The notes under the pieces were generated by a model. It searched no databases, was not told the origin of the DNA, and saw nothing but the letters and a program-made list of their open reading frames with translations. A stretch of DNA of 64,000 bases, taken from NCBI GenBank assembly GCA_021234155.1, contig JAJEKV010000080.1:1660182-1724181 (forward strand), read 5' to 3'. Shown in pieces: positions 32,801-43,130 of the stretch; position 1 is the first letter of the stretch, and every line of letters begins with the position of its first letter. The translations under genes and the position numbers were made by a program. The DNA comes from Isoetes taiwanensis. Its lineage: Eukaryota; Streptophyta; Lycopodiopsida; Isoetales; Isoetaceae.

Positions 32801-33400
32801 CGTAGTCATCTTGCCAGAGCAGAAATACAACACGACCTTCAATATTGTTCATTGACAAACCCTGCACATAGGTTCATCTGTATTTTTCCCTATTTTTTTC
32901 TTTTAGATTGAAGGATTTGGGAGTTTCAAAGATTGACTAGAGATTGTATTCCTATTTTGCATCAGCATAAACTAGAGGACGGAATCGAATAATCGTGTAG
33001 ACCGGTCATATGCAAGAACTGTATTGATGAACGTTTAAGTTGGAACAACTTGACTCCCAACTTGGCCTCAGGTTAAAAATAAAGCATAAAACTTAGTTTT
33101 CTGATACGCAAATTTGAGAAATCTTATTGCAAGTAAAATTCGATGATACAAATAAAGAAACCACAATATGTACATGATTCTTCACAATATGTTCCCTTTG
33201 GTATCATAATCTATCACAGCAAAATTCGCTAGTCTCCTCCTGTCATAAGGTGTGCAGCACAATTGCTGTGAAAGGACTATGAACTGATTATATGACGGAG
33301 TTTCATATGTTTAATTTCCAGAACAAATAGTAAATATAATACATTCCTAACCTCCCAAATTCATGTTCATTGCGGCATATACACATTGGACATGCTTCTC
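29837..33400. other. Long unannotated stretch with minisatellites
   Basis: No protein family is recognised on either strand. Local structures: a G/C-rich hairpin near 30585-30600 (GGCCCTGAAGGGGCC); a minisatellite of AACAACCAACAYAT-type words at about 30640-30760; a perfect two-copy repeat of 25 bases near 31066-31113 (CATAGAATTAACAATTGGGT); and a 36-bp-type minisatellite at 31225-31420 that stays open on the plus strand. The stretch 31430-33400 shows nothing beyond AT-rich DNA. Confidence 0.4.
31225..31420 (+). repeat. 36-bp minisatellite with open frame
   Basis: Units of about 36 bases carry TTTGAATTTGAGAAA-like and TTGCCTGGATTA-like words five to six times. One frame is open for 63 codons and encodes a 12-residue periodic peptide (DHLNLRNFCLGYLNLRNMAL). 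The period being a multiple of three may keep the frame open by chance. No known repeat protein family is recognised. Confidence 0.5.
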
Positions 33401-33419
33401 GAGAGCAGGTTGGTGCCTT

Positions 33420-34080
33420 TTATTTAGTGATTGCAGATTCTAGTCTCTTGCGCATAGACTGTAGCTCATTTCTTAAATGCAGGACTTCCTTTAACAAGTC
33501 ATTTGCATTAAGTTTCTTCGACTCTTGTTCAAGCTTCTTAAACTTAGCTTCCAGTTCCGTAACTGTTAAATTCACTGACTCCAATGCTTCAGCCTTCTCT
33601 TGTAAAGCCAGTGCCTAAATCCAGATTAATAGAAGCAACTTTAAGATAAAATCTTTTTCTTAGAAAATATAAGTAAAGATAGATTGGACGAACAGAATGG
33701 GAGTTATTAACTTACCTTTTCCAAAAGGAAAAGCCGTTGCTTTTGATTTCCCGTTACATTTACATGGTTTTGCACAAAGTTGATCAAATATAGGACATGT
33801 TTACTAATCAGCAAAGAATAGTGCTCTCGAAGGGAGCCCTGATGCACCATCTGAGAACAACCAATATTAACAAAAGGACAATTGACAAGTTTCATGGGAC
33901 ACACAGTTGCACAATGGTCCTCCATGTAAGCGCGCATAATTTTCGCTTCACAACCTTGCAGGCAAGGTAACAGCTTAAAAGGACACAATGAATCATGTCT
34001 AATATGCAGAAAATATTTCTCCACATCCTTCATTTTCACAAGTGAGAGGTCTGAACTGACACTTGCTCTTATGCTCAACA
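33420..34080 (-). CDS. TRAF-type zinc-finger protein, C-terminal exons
   Basis: Two exons are visible on the minus strand. The longer (about 34080-33716) encodes KCQFRPLTCENEGCGEIFSA, then HDSLCPFKLLPCLQGCEAKI, MEDHCATVCPMKLVNCPF and GCSQMVHQGSLREH: successive TRAF-type zinc fingers. It ends at a donor GTAAG (33715-33711). The last exon (33614-33420) follows an acceptor ATTTAG and encodes a 64-residue coiled coil (ALALQEKAEALESVNLTVTE...) with a proper stop. Plant proteins of this type are of uncertain function. One single-base frame break lies near 34008. The upstream exons are not visible; similarity stops at 34080 beside two hairpins, so the gene may be cut by an insertion. A minus-strand ATG frame at 37246-37172 could be its first exon, but that is a guess. 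Confidence 0.75.
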
Positions 34081-34089
34081 AGTCAGACG

Positions 34090-34175
34090 ACAGACGTCAG
34101 ACGAGGCCCGTTAGGGCCGAGTCTGTACGTGTTTGATAACTGCCGAGGCCCGTTAGGGCCAAGGCAGTTATCAAA
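34090..34175. repeat. Two adjacent hairpins with an identical core
   Basis: The core GAGGCCCGTTAGGGCC is present twice (from 34103 and from 34145), each able to form a GGCCC/GGGCC stem with loop GTTA. The flanks also pair, but with different sequences: CAGAC with GTCTG in the first, TTTGATAACTGCC (34132-34144) with GGCAGTTATCAAA (34163-34175) in the second. Stems are preserved while sequence differs. They sit between the TRAF-type exons and the recombinase gene. They may be insertion-end structures or recombination sites. Confidence 0.8.
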
Positions 34176-34365
34176 GGTGACATCAGAAGCGACGACTGAT
34201 AACCGCCTTATCGGGCTGCATTAAAATTTGTCATTTTTTTTTCTTTGGTCTTTGGTCGACATTTGCCATTTTCACTTGGCTTAGGTTTCGACGTTTTGGA
34301 GGACGGCAGAGCAGCGGCGAGCGGCGATGGTCGGTCGAGCAGCCAAGGCATGACATTAAAGGCCG

Positions 34366-36829
34366 ATGGCAACGTCCAGCAGGAGCAACAGCGGCGTTGC
34401 TAGAGGCCATGGCATGGATTTAGAGCATCCATCTTTCAGTCTTGGCTTTGAAGATCAAGTTACAGATCCAGTAGTTGATATTTCTAGAAATGCTGGTGCT
34501 CTAGCTAGAAATGACGAAAATATCATGCCATCTGCATCCCTTAATGATCCAGTAGCTGAGATTTCAAGAAATGCTCTTGTTCTACCTAGAATGGACGAAA
34601 ATATCATGCCATCTGCAAGCAATCCGCCTTCCTTCTCAAAGTCAGCGAAAGAAGGTAAGATTTTATATTACTTTGGATGTTTTAGTGTTTTTAGGACGAA
34701 AATGATTGTGCTGTTTTGTGATTTATACAGTCTATCATAAACAGCCTGAAACAAATGTGACAAAGAAAGGGAAGAAGCGTCAGCAGGTCATTCTCGTTTG
34801 ATTGTTTTAGTTTTTATGGTGTATATGATTGAATCCTCTCTTTCTTTTTGTTTTAGTTTGCTGAGCTTGACATAAATGCAATGGAAGTTGTGCGAAATGT
34901 GAACAAAAATACTGTAAGATCTACAATATCTGTGGAGGAAAGTTGAGGTTATGAGTTTTTTTGATATTGATATTTAGGATCTTAACCTTTTTCTAAATAA
35001 CTTGTGCAGGTTTTATGCATGGAGAAAACTTGGCATTATAAATGTGGAAGAAAAATTGCAAGATATGGGCCCTGATAGGTATCAACAACTTGGTCGTGAA
35101 ATCAAGTTCTTTATTCAGCAAGTGCGAAAAGAAGATGGTTCTTTATACTCTGGTATGCATAAATAAATGAAAGTGAATTCCTTAGTCATAAATTATTGTT
35201 TTGTTAGGTGCAACGATCAAAACAATGCTGTTTAGCTTTGGCCGCCTTATAAATGAAGGAAGGGAGGCTCGAATGAATAGAACAGGAATAATTGAGGAGG
35301 CAGTTCAAATTAAAAAACACCCATTTTTTAAGTGAGTATTTTAAAATGTAGATATCATTCATTTAGTAGTTATATTATGTTCTTTGTAGTTGATTAATAA
35401 TTAAGTTTGCAATAAATTATCAGTTCGTAGTTGATTAGCAGTTTGTTATCATTCAACTTGGTTGTACCACTATCTTACAAAATTCTCTACTTTCTGATTT
35501 TTTATGCAGGGAGGCATGGTACAAGCAAAAAATGTGCCAAGGCCTCATGTGGAGAACAAACTCACAGATGAGATAGTTATGAAGTTTCTAAATGACCAAC
35601 ATTTTGCACCAAATTATGGTAAGGGACTTTCAAGGCGAGTCCAGCTGTATTGTGCAGTTCTTCATTCGAGTTCGTGAAGAGTCATGGAAATTAATGTACA
35701 ATGACTTTAAATTTCTTGAGGATGCTCATGGCCGTTACATTGAGTAAGCATTTTGTGTTTTTTCCTTTTTAATGGCCAAGTAATTCTTTTGATAGTGTTT
35801 TTGATATCTACAGATTCCTCCAACGCGCAAGCAAGACTCACCACCCTGATTTGGACCATTGTGATGAAGCCACGAAAAGAAATCCAGTGAAGGTGTATGA
35901 GTTTATTAATAAGGATTTGTACGAAACATTTGTTCAATATTACAAGAAGTTACCTCCATTTAAAGATGATGAGGATGTTGACAAACGACACTTATTTCTT
36001 GCTATTATCAACCAACCTGCCAGTGATGATGTATGGTATCAGCGGGGAAATCTTGGAATTCATAATCTTGCGCTGCTTGGAAATGTTTGTACGAAGATTG
36101 CAGGTATTTTGTAGTGTCTTTTTTTGTCTTACTATGTTGGACATATTTTTTTGCTGATTTTTGCTTTTTTTTTTTAGGTTTTTCAGTAACAAATAATGAC
36201 TTGCGTCATTATGGTATTTCTCGTGGCTGTATCATGGGAATTCCACATGAATACTTAAAGGATTTGACAGGACATAGCAGAACAAAGACCTTAAAAAAAT
36301 ATGATAGAAGTGGAGATGTCCAAATGAGAGCTATGTAGCAAGCTCTAGTTCTTGGTGGAAGAACTGAAAGTTACGAAGAGTCATTGGAGAAGATGAGGCA
36401 ACTAGATGAGGAGGTTGTGAAGAAGAAGGTATGTAGTTATAGTATATTATTGGTTTGGGATTCTTTTCTTATAATTATGCATGCAGGTTCACCAAAATAA
36501 CACTGCTATGATTACTCAAGATGACACTGCTGCATTTGACCAAGGAAACAGTACTGCAGCACAACGTGATCAATTTAGCAGCTGCAGTAGTGGAAATGCC
36601 TTCAAAAGTAAACGCTGATAAGGTAAACAATGGTTCTGGAGAAAATAATGCAACAATCATTCCTCATGTTCCAGTGGTTGAAAACTGTTCTGGAAAAGCC
36701 CATAGTGTGCTGAATTTTGGTGAAGATGCAGCTCAATGTGCAGCCAATGTTTTACAAAAGTTGCAGAATGTTGATGCCAAAAGACCTCTACTTTTAATAG
36801 GTTGCAACATTAATAATTTTAGCTGTTAG
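34366..36829 (+). CDS. Crypton/KIAA1958-like tyrosine recombinase, broken copy
   Basis: The ATG at 34366 opens exon 1 (to 34654, donor GTAAGA). Further exons fit at 34731-34786, from 34857, 35010-35152, 35208-35331, 35510-35743, 35814-36103, 36178-36428 and from 36487, most with clean GT/AG. The N-terminal half has the Crypton-type SAM-like region (FYAWRKL, FFIQQVRKEDGSLY, TMLFSFGRLINEGR). The middle reads SWKLMYNDFKFLEDAHGRYI and DVWYQRGNLGIHNLALLGNV. The catalytic block is NDLRHYG, GHSRTKTLKKYD with the candidate nucleophile Tyr; the box-II His is replaced by Asn. The C-terminus ends near LLLIGCNINNFSC. Single-base frame breaks lie in or near short homopolymers (about 35011, 35529) and near 35640, and a TAG follows the catalytic block (36336-36338). 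Family function is site-specific recombination for transposition; domesticated relatives exist in animals. Confidence 0.75.
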
Positions 36830-36990
36830 GCCTATGGATTGAAGCTGATACAGATTTTAAATTGTACATAATTGGTACTGTTGTACATAATTGGTACTGA
36901 TTACATGTTGATAATGATTACATGTTTTAAAAAAAATTGTGAATGCTGGTTAAGTGAAATCTTGTGCCAATCTTAGTTTCAATATACTTC

Positions 36991-37018
36991 AAGTACTGAT
37001 AACTAATTATCAGTACTG
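36991..37018. repeat. Perfect palindrome downstream of the recombinase gene
   Basis: AGTACTGATAA, loop CTAA, TTATCAGTACT: an 11-bp perfect stem at 36992-37017. Its ACTGATAAC (36995-37003) also occurs at 34195-34203, upstream of the gene, in the same orientation, exactly 2800 bp away. Confidence 0.7.
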
Positions 37019-37171
37019 TTCTAGTAATGATAAGCAAAAAAAAAGCACTCTCTCTTTCCATACAAGAGTCCGATAAGGTTTGTTCTGCTGGGTTCAATTA
37101 AAGGAGTTCCGGGCAAACAGGAAACATGGAAGGGGGCGGAGGTCTTTAGATGCAGGGGGGTAAATTGGAGC

Positions 37172-37246
37172 TCAAATAGGGACCATTGAAGAAGCCGCTC
37201 CGGAAACTGGAGTTGGGCTTTGTGTGGCTTCGATCTCTGCAGCCAT
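37172..37246 (-). CDS. Short ATG frame, possible first exon
   Basis: The minus-strand ATG at 37246 opens 24 codons (MAAEIEATQSPTPVSGAASS...) typical in composition of a plant protein N-terminus. It could belong to the TRAF-type gene on the same strand, with the recombinase element in between. No donor with a strong match was found, so this remains speculative. Confidence 0.2.
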   Translation of the reverse strand: MAAEIEATQSPTPVSGAASSMVPI

Positions 37247-38397
37247 AGCCTTGCATATTTGATGTTTCTGTTTCAAAGAAAATTTGAGCATGATCCCTTT
37301 GCTCTGAAAGGGAGATTGTTGTCTATGTAGATCATATTTTGATTGGAAGCTCCAACATAAATACGACCATGAAGAATCAAGCTTTGAGAATCCTTTTGGT
37401 CAGATTATCGATCTAGATCAGTTAAGATCAATCGTTTTGCATGCGAAAACCAATTCTGGTTTGTAGAGCAAGAGCTAGACAAACAAATCCAAGCTCTGCA
37501 TTCTGTCGTGAGCAACGCTGTAACAGATGGGCGATATATTATGGTCGGAACTGGATTAACACAACTATTTCAATCTGCATTATATGCAGTTTCTTATGAT
37601 CCAAATAGATCCGATCCAACCCGCAACAGGGCTGACCGCCAGTTTACTGGCAGCAGCCAGTTTTGAGCAGTCAGCAGCATATCTTAAGCATATACTGGTA
37701 TATACTTGGATATGCCTCTAAACCCACATAAACAAGGGTTTGCCCCCCTGGGGCAACCCAAAAATTTCTTATAATATATATTACTAGTCGTGTGTGCATT
37801 ACATGAGGTGCTATTGTAGTCATACATTTTTAAAAGTTAGTCTAAACCTTATATACAGCACTAATCTAGTAGACTGCAATGCCATCAATTGTGCAGGGAA
37901 CTTGTGAATAAGGAACTCTCTAATGTATGCTTTCTAAACAATCAAATGTAGTCAACAAGAGGCTAAAGGCTCATTGCACTTAACTTTGGGCTAATCTATG
38001 GTGCAAATACACGTCTAAGGATGAACCTATAATAACCTTGTGGCTTAACATGAAGAGCATTTGTTTTAAGTATAAGTTGTTAGTTTTCTTCACACCTTAT
38101 CTAAACTTATAAGGTTAATGAAGGCAGATGACCAACATGCCTGAAAAGTGGTTAGTTACCAAGATGAAAGTATATATACCATCACATCTTTGGATTATAA
38201 CCATCATTCAATTAAATTGGGTTTATGTCTTAATTTTGGGACAAATTTCATATTGCATGTTTTTAGTAGCATATTCAAATTCACACATTTCACCTCAAAA
38301 TTATGAAAACGTAATATCATGTTATTTACAAAATAGTCAATATTTCACAATATAGCACCATATCATAAAAACGTGATAACAAAAATTTACATAGTTA
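37247..38397. other. Unannotated DNA with one GC-rich hairpin
   Basis: No gene is recognised. A hairpin GGGTTTGCCCC, loop CCT, GGGGCAACCC lies at 37738-37761 and is followed 24 bases later by CTAG then T (37786-37790). The distance is long for a Helitron end, so that reading is uncertain. Confidence 0.35.
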
Positions 38398-38398
38398 T

Positions 38399-41377
38399 TC
38401 AACTTTCTTCAAGCACCCCCAATGATATCATAGCCTTCTTCCTGACATCCTGAGGTATTGTAATTCTCGCATTTCTAGCTGGAATAGTGTTTGGAGTCCA
38501 TGAGTACAAAACACTTTCATAGTCTAGCCAAAGATCAGGATCACTCGGATTTCTCCTCCATTTCTTTGTCCAACAATCTGAGTACCTTTCTTTATCCGAT
38601 ACGTTGGTCAACTGATGCACTGGACACCACCATTCCACCCGCACATGGTTGAAGTTAATATTACCTTCTTCTTTGCAAATATCAGAGATAGTGAACCCCA
38701 ACCACACCGGATATGTATCTAAATCTGCCGGGCTTTACTACCACAAATTGGTGGCATTCCAAGTCATGGAAGGTTCATAAGCATCCATGCCTAGAAACTT
38801 TGGCCTATTGTTCTTAGGACCAACATAGTGTTTGTCGAAGGAGGAGGAGCATATTGCTTTAATGCTACTTACAAATTGTCATCAAAATCCTCAAAGACTG
38901 CTAAGGTCTTCCACCTAGTTTTAGGCAACCACCCTTCTTTCAATTCATCCGAGGATGTGTCTATCTCCCCAACAAAGTTAATCACCTTCTTTCCAAGAAG
39001 CCACCAAGGCACGGCTGGTGTCATCCGGATTGGTTTGCCAATGCTTTATATAGTCTTGGATTCCTTCCTTAGTCAATCCCAATTGCTTCACTTCTTCAAG
39101 TAGGTTTTAAAGCTTTTGGTTGACCTAGAGGTATCATAGGCTTGCCATTCTCATCTCTACGCCATATTTCCTCCCTCCTCTCCACTCATCCTCTCAAGGT
39201 CTCATCTTCCATTGGAAGATTGGAATCCCATCTCTCACCCAAAAGTGAACCGCAGAGGCCTCGAATGACCTTCAAGATCCAATGTATAACCATCCACAAA
39301 GCTCTTCCAATCGGCACTTCTTCTATGAGAGAAGCTATAGGGTTTGGAGTAGTGCATTCATGCAAGATTTCCATTAGCCTAGGAAAGTTGGTCACCGCTT
39401 GCTGCTTCAAAAGATACAACTATATTTGCCAAATAATGCATCCACATCCTCATGGGTATGCCCGGCATAAGAAACCCTAAATTAACTCTTTCAAATATCC
39501 CCACAAATTGTTAAGTAGGATAGGAAAGAAAACATCCACTGTTTTTATTTTGGCCAAAGACAATTATCAAGTTGCAAGAGAAACCTTTTGGGTAGATCTT
39601 GAGGTTTAGCACGTGAAGTTGAAGCTCCAACATGTTCATTAGACCCATGCTTCCTAAACCTTGCCTTGCTGAACTTTTCAATATTGTTAGGGTTTCCATC
39701 TAACAATGCTCTATGTAGTGCCCGGCTAGTCAGAAGGTCCTCGAGGTGACCATTGTATCCATTTTCATAGTTTCTCAAACACCTCATGATACTCCCAATA
39801 TGAAAACTGGACCATCACTCCACAACTCCAAACTAAAATGGCCATAGTAGGTTTGATTCGCCCATGCAAGATTGCCCCTACCATTGAGATCTCAGAAGGG
39901 TATGATCTTCCACATGACTTTGGTATGTACTTGAATTGTGGAAGACAAGTCTTTGCTGGTCCATCTTGTCATGTATAATACATAAATAGTTATTGGGTTC
40001 CAATGCGTATAAAGTCCTCCACATCCAATAACATGATCTACATGATAGTTGGTCCATATGGTCCTTCATATGCTCCCCTTATCCTAGCCCTTTGACTAGG
40101 TTGCACAGCCTTATCAAGAGTCTCCTTCAACTTAGCACATAAATTGCACTTTGCAAAGTTGTTTGAAGTTGCTATGGTGACATGATTGAAATGCTTCTTC
40201 CATAACTTACTAAAGCTAGGTTGGGATATGGAAGAATTTCCCAATTCTCAAGTAGGGAATTCACTTCTTCCAAAATACTCTTTTGAGTACAATGTGATGG
40301 CAACCTTTTCTCAACAACCGCTTTTCCCTTTTCATCCCTTCGCTTTTGTGTGGCATAGACTCGATTGAAATCAATATATTTTTCAAATATCTCTCCCCCG
40401 CAGCCGTGGTCCTAGCTGTTGGTCTCAACAAACCATTATTTCCATGTAAAGCAATCCTGCTCCCCTCTCACTTTTTTTTTGCCAATTATGCCATGAAGAA
40501 GTTGGAATTGCATGGATACCGCCATGCTTTTGCACATATCCATTTGCCTAGCAAAGGGTATTTTTTCTGCTTGGGTTTTTTTTCATCTTGAAGTGCATGC
40601 TCAAGATTGTGTACATGTAGGTCCTCCTCTCATCAACAAGTGTTTTGAAAAGTGGCTCTTGCTTCCACCAATTGTTCTATTGTGAAGAATTGCATACAAT
40701 CACTCCAACAACAATCCTGAGCCCCTAACCTTCACCATTGTCTCACGCTTGGTGTCACTAATCAACTTGGCTCTTTTGCTAGGATAATGTCCGCAACCGA
40801 TACTTCTCCCCTTTTGCCTAGGTTTAGAGTTCCAACCGCCAATGGATCAATATCAAGACAATCATTGTCCCCAACAACCTCGTGCTCGAAAAATATAATC
40901 CTCCACAAATTGAACACTACTTATAGGCCATGCCATGATGCAAGGAACCTCCAATTGCTTGACACAACCAAAACATTCCTTGTCACCCAAACCTTTACCT
41001 TTCCAGCTTGTCTTCCAACATCGAAATTGCAATACCAATATTGTCTTCCCCTAGCCTTTCATCATTAACAGCCTTGACTGTGATCCGCTAGCACAATGAC
41101 TCCTTGGCCTACTATTTCCTTTGTTGCACTTGTGCATGATTCTCACCTTCTTGTTCCTCCATTGCACCCTACTATAGAGGACTAATTGTTTTTCTTCAAC
41201 ATTCTTGCTAGGAGTTGGTTTTTCATTGATATTGCTCTTTTCACCATCTTGAGTTGAGGGGCACCATTGACCTAGGCAAATTGCACCCTTTTTAGTCAAT
41301 GAGTAAGAAAAAATTATTACACCATAAGAAAAAAAAAAAAGTAATGCATATTTATGGAATATGTAGAGGTAAATCAA
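38399..41377 (-). pseudogene. DUF7869-type transposase remnant
   Basis: Fragments on the minus strand, from high to low coordinates, read: a Cys-containing N-terminal part (41377-40740); SFSKLWKKHFNHVTIATSNN, then AKCNLCAKLKETLDKA (40240-40100); LCIIHDKMDQQRLVFHN (near 39960); LPKRFLLQLDNCLWPKNKNS (near 39580) and SCYPT-like continuation; NFPRLMEILHECTTPNPIAS; and a C-terminal part ending VEWWCPVHQLTNV, DCWTKKWRRNPSDPDLWLDY, ESVLYSWTPNTIPARNARIT (38707-38399). The LLQLDN block with the upstream FxKCNxC motif is what I associate with DUF7869-containing transposon proteins of mosses, lycophytes and animals. Several stops and frame shifts break the reading. No terminal repeats were identified. 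Confidence 0.6.
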
Positions 41378-41599
41378 ATTTTTTTAAAAGCAAGAAATTC
41401 CTTGGAAATAGGTTTAATATAATAATAACAATGGGCTTAAACTAAATCATTTAAAACAAGAATTTTCATGGCAACAACAAGGAAATGACATTTATATAAA
41501 TATATCCAAATTTTAATTATCTAAAATTTGATATATGATTACTTAAAAAGACATATAACTAATAGACGGAGAATTTATTATCCATAATAATATACCCTA
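41378..41599. other. AT-rich spacer, nothing recognised
   Basis: AT-rich sequence upstream of the first of two related promoters. No element ends or genes are recognised. Confidence 0.4.
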
Positions 41600-41609
41600 G
41601 ATAATATAG

Positions 41610-41739
41610 TCATGGAATTTCAGACACCGGGCGGTTATTTGAGGCAATTAATTATTCACGCTTAAGAGCTAATTAACCCTATATAAACCGGGTTCACGCC
41701 TCAAGACCATTCTCGTCCCAATTTTTTTTTTCGCCCGCC
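41610..41739 (+). promoter_or_regulatory. TATA promoter, copy 1 of a duplicated promoter
   Basis: CCTATATAAACC at about 41678-41689 precedes an ATG at 41740 by about 60 bases. The stretch from 41625 is similar to 42745-42875: both contain AATTATTCACGCTTA, then CTAATT, TATATAAA and TTCACGCCTCAA or TTTACGCCTCAA. Two related TATA regions in the same orientation, each followed by an ATG, suggest a duplicated promoter or LTR-like region. Confidence 0.6.
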
Positions 41740-42110
41740 ATGAAGCTGCTCACTGCCATGAAGAACCCGAGGTCTCGGCCAAAGAGACGCCGGGTTGAAG
41801 AACCCCTCTTCCCCCGCCATCGATTTCTTGCCCAATTCTCCTCCGATTCCATTCAGAGGATGATGCTGATTTTGAAGAGGAGGAATTGAGCTCCTCCCGA
41901 TTCCTCCGACTCAAGAGGAGGAAGAGGAGGAAGAGGAGGAGTTGGAGGAAGAGGAGGAGATGTCCTCCCAAGAGCATGAAACCGCCTCGCCTGTGGTTGG
42001 CTTGACCTCAAAATGAGAATGAAATCTCTCAAGAAGAGGAGGAGGAGGAAGAGGAGGAGGAGGGGAGGAAGAGGATGAGGAGGAAGGTCGAGAATTCACC
42101 AGCTTTTAGA
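41740..42110 (+). CDS. Small basic/acidic ORF after TATA promoter, function unknown
   Basis: The ATG at 41740 opens MKLLTAMKNPRSRPKRRRVE, which includes a nuclear-localisation-like basic run, and continues 49 codons to a TGA near 41888. In another frame the downstream GAGGAGGAR tract would encode a glutamate-rich acidic tail, so one frame break may separate a basic head from an acidic tail. No family is recognised. Long Ser- or Pro-rich frames on the minus strand here mirror the GAG repeats and are not genes. Confidence 0.35.
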
Positions 42111-42739
42111 ATGGTCAGAGATGAGCCGTGTTTGCATGTCTGCTTTTTATTTTTTTTTTTCACCTTTTTTCTTTTCTAACACCTTTCTTTCTTCTTTGTT
42201 CCAGACGTGGAAGATCAATGATGCATCCCCCTGCATCTTGTAAAGCCTTCGGCATTTTGTAAAGCCTTCGGCATTTTGTAAAGCCATTCTTGGCATCCAG
42301 ACATATCAATTTTGAATGAAATCAAATAGTTTTTTCACAAACTTTTTTCTTCAAACGCTTTTTTCAAACAGCTTTTTCTCAGACATAAAAATATTTTGAA
42401 TGAAATCAAACTGCTTTTTCCAAGCATTTTGTCTCCAAAGTGTTTTCTCCAAAATTTTGTCTCTCGTGATTTGTGTCAACAAAGTCTCGAACACTATAAA
42501 TCAATCACAAAGAAGATAGGAAATTTTCCTATACTAACCTAAAACAATTCCCCCAACTCAACAAGTCATTTTTAGCCTTGATAATTTTGCCTTTAAAATT
42601 ATTTTTAATTTAGCCTATATAAAATTTTTCAAATTTTTTTTTTTTCAATGCAATGAATGGAATAAAATGTCATGGAGAATTTATTGCATGAAATGCAATA
42701 TTCTCCATATATACCATATACATGTCATGTCCATGGAAG
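42111..42739. other. AT-rich DNA with a 19-bp duplication
   Basis: AAAGCCTTCGGCATTTTGT is repeated twice with a third start near 42241-42285. Otherwise only T-rich tracts; no gene is recognised. Confidence 0.45.
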
Positions 42740-42873
42740 ACCAGACGCCAAAGCGCAGTTAATTCAAGCAATCAATTATTCACGCTTAACTTATTTCTAA
42801 TTGTGCCTATATAAATCCATTTTACGCCTCAAAGTTCCTACATTTTCTTCCTTCCTTCATACGATTTTTGGCT
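42740..42873 (+). promoter_or_regulatory. TATA promoter, copy 2
   Basis: CCTATATAAATCC at 42806-42818 lies about 66 bases before an ATG at 42874. It is the diverged partner of 41610-41739. Confidence 0.6.
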
Positions 42874-43130
42874 ATGCTTTCGCTGTGGTTTGATCCGCCG
42901 TCCCCAAATCTTGGTGAGCAGATTTATATTCATCAATGTTAGATGTTTGGTTTCTAAGAATTCCTAACTTACTAAAAGACTCGCTTTTGTTCTCAGAAAG
43001 CATCCTCAGAAAGGAGGACATCTGGAGACTCGTAATTAAAACCAAAAGCAGAGGACTAAGGTCTCAAGGAATCGAAAAGCCTCGAATTAAAACCACAAGC
43101 ATCTATCCTCCTTCCAGCCTCGTAACTCAA
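42874..43130 (+). CDS. Short spliced ORF, function unknown
   Basis: Exon 1 (42874 to about 42912) encodes MLSLWFDPPSPNL and meets a donor GTGAGC. A second exon after TTCTCAG (about 42998) runs to CTCAAG then GTTAGT near 43130 and encodes a basic peptide rich in Lys, Arg and Ser. No family recognised. Splice signals are plausible but not proven; the frame across the junction was not confirmed. Confidence 0.3.

Noticed and set aside
37738-37790. Third Helitron 3' end
   Set aside because: The hairpin has a bulge and CTAG is 24 bases away, further than the usual 10-12, so kept only as a hairpin.
41750-42099. Ser- and Leu-rich minus-strand frames
   Set aside because: They are complements of GAG/GGA codon runs that belong to a plus-strand acidic stretch or a simple repeat.
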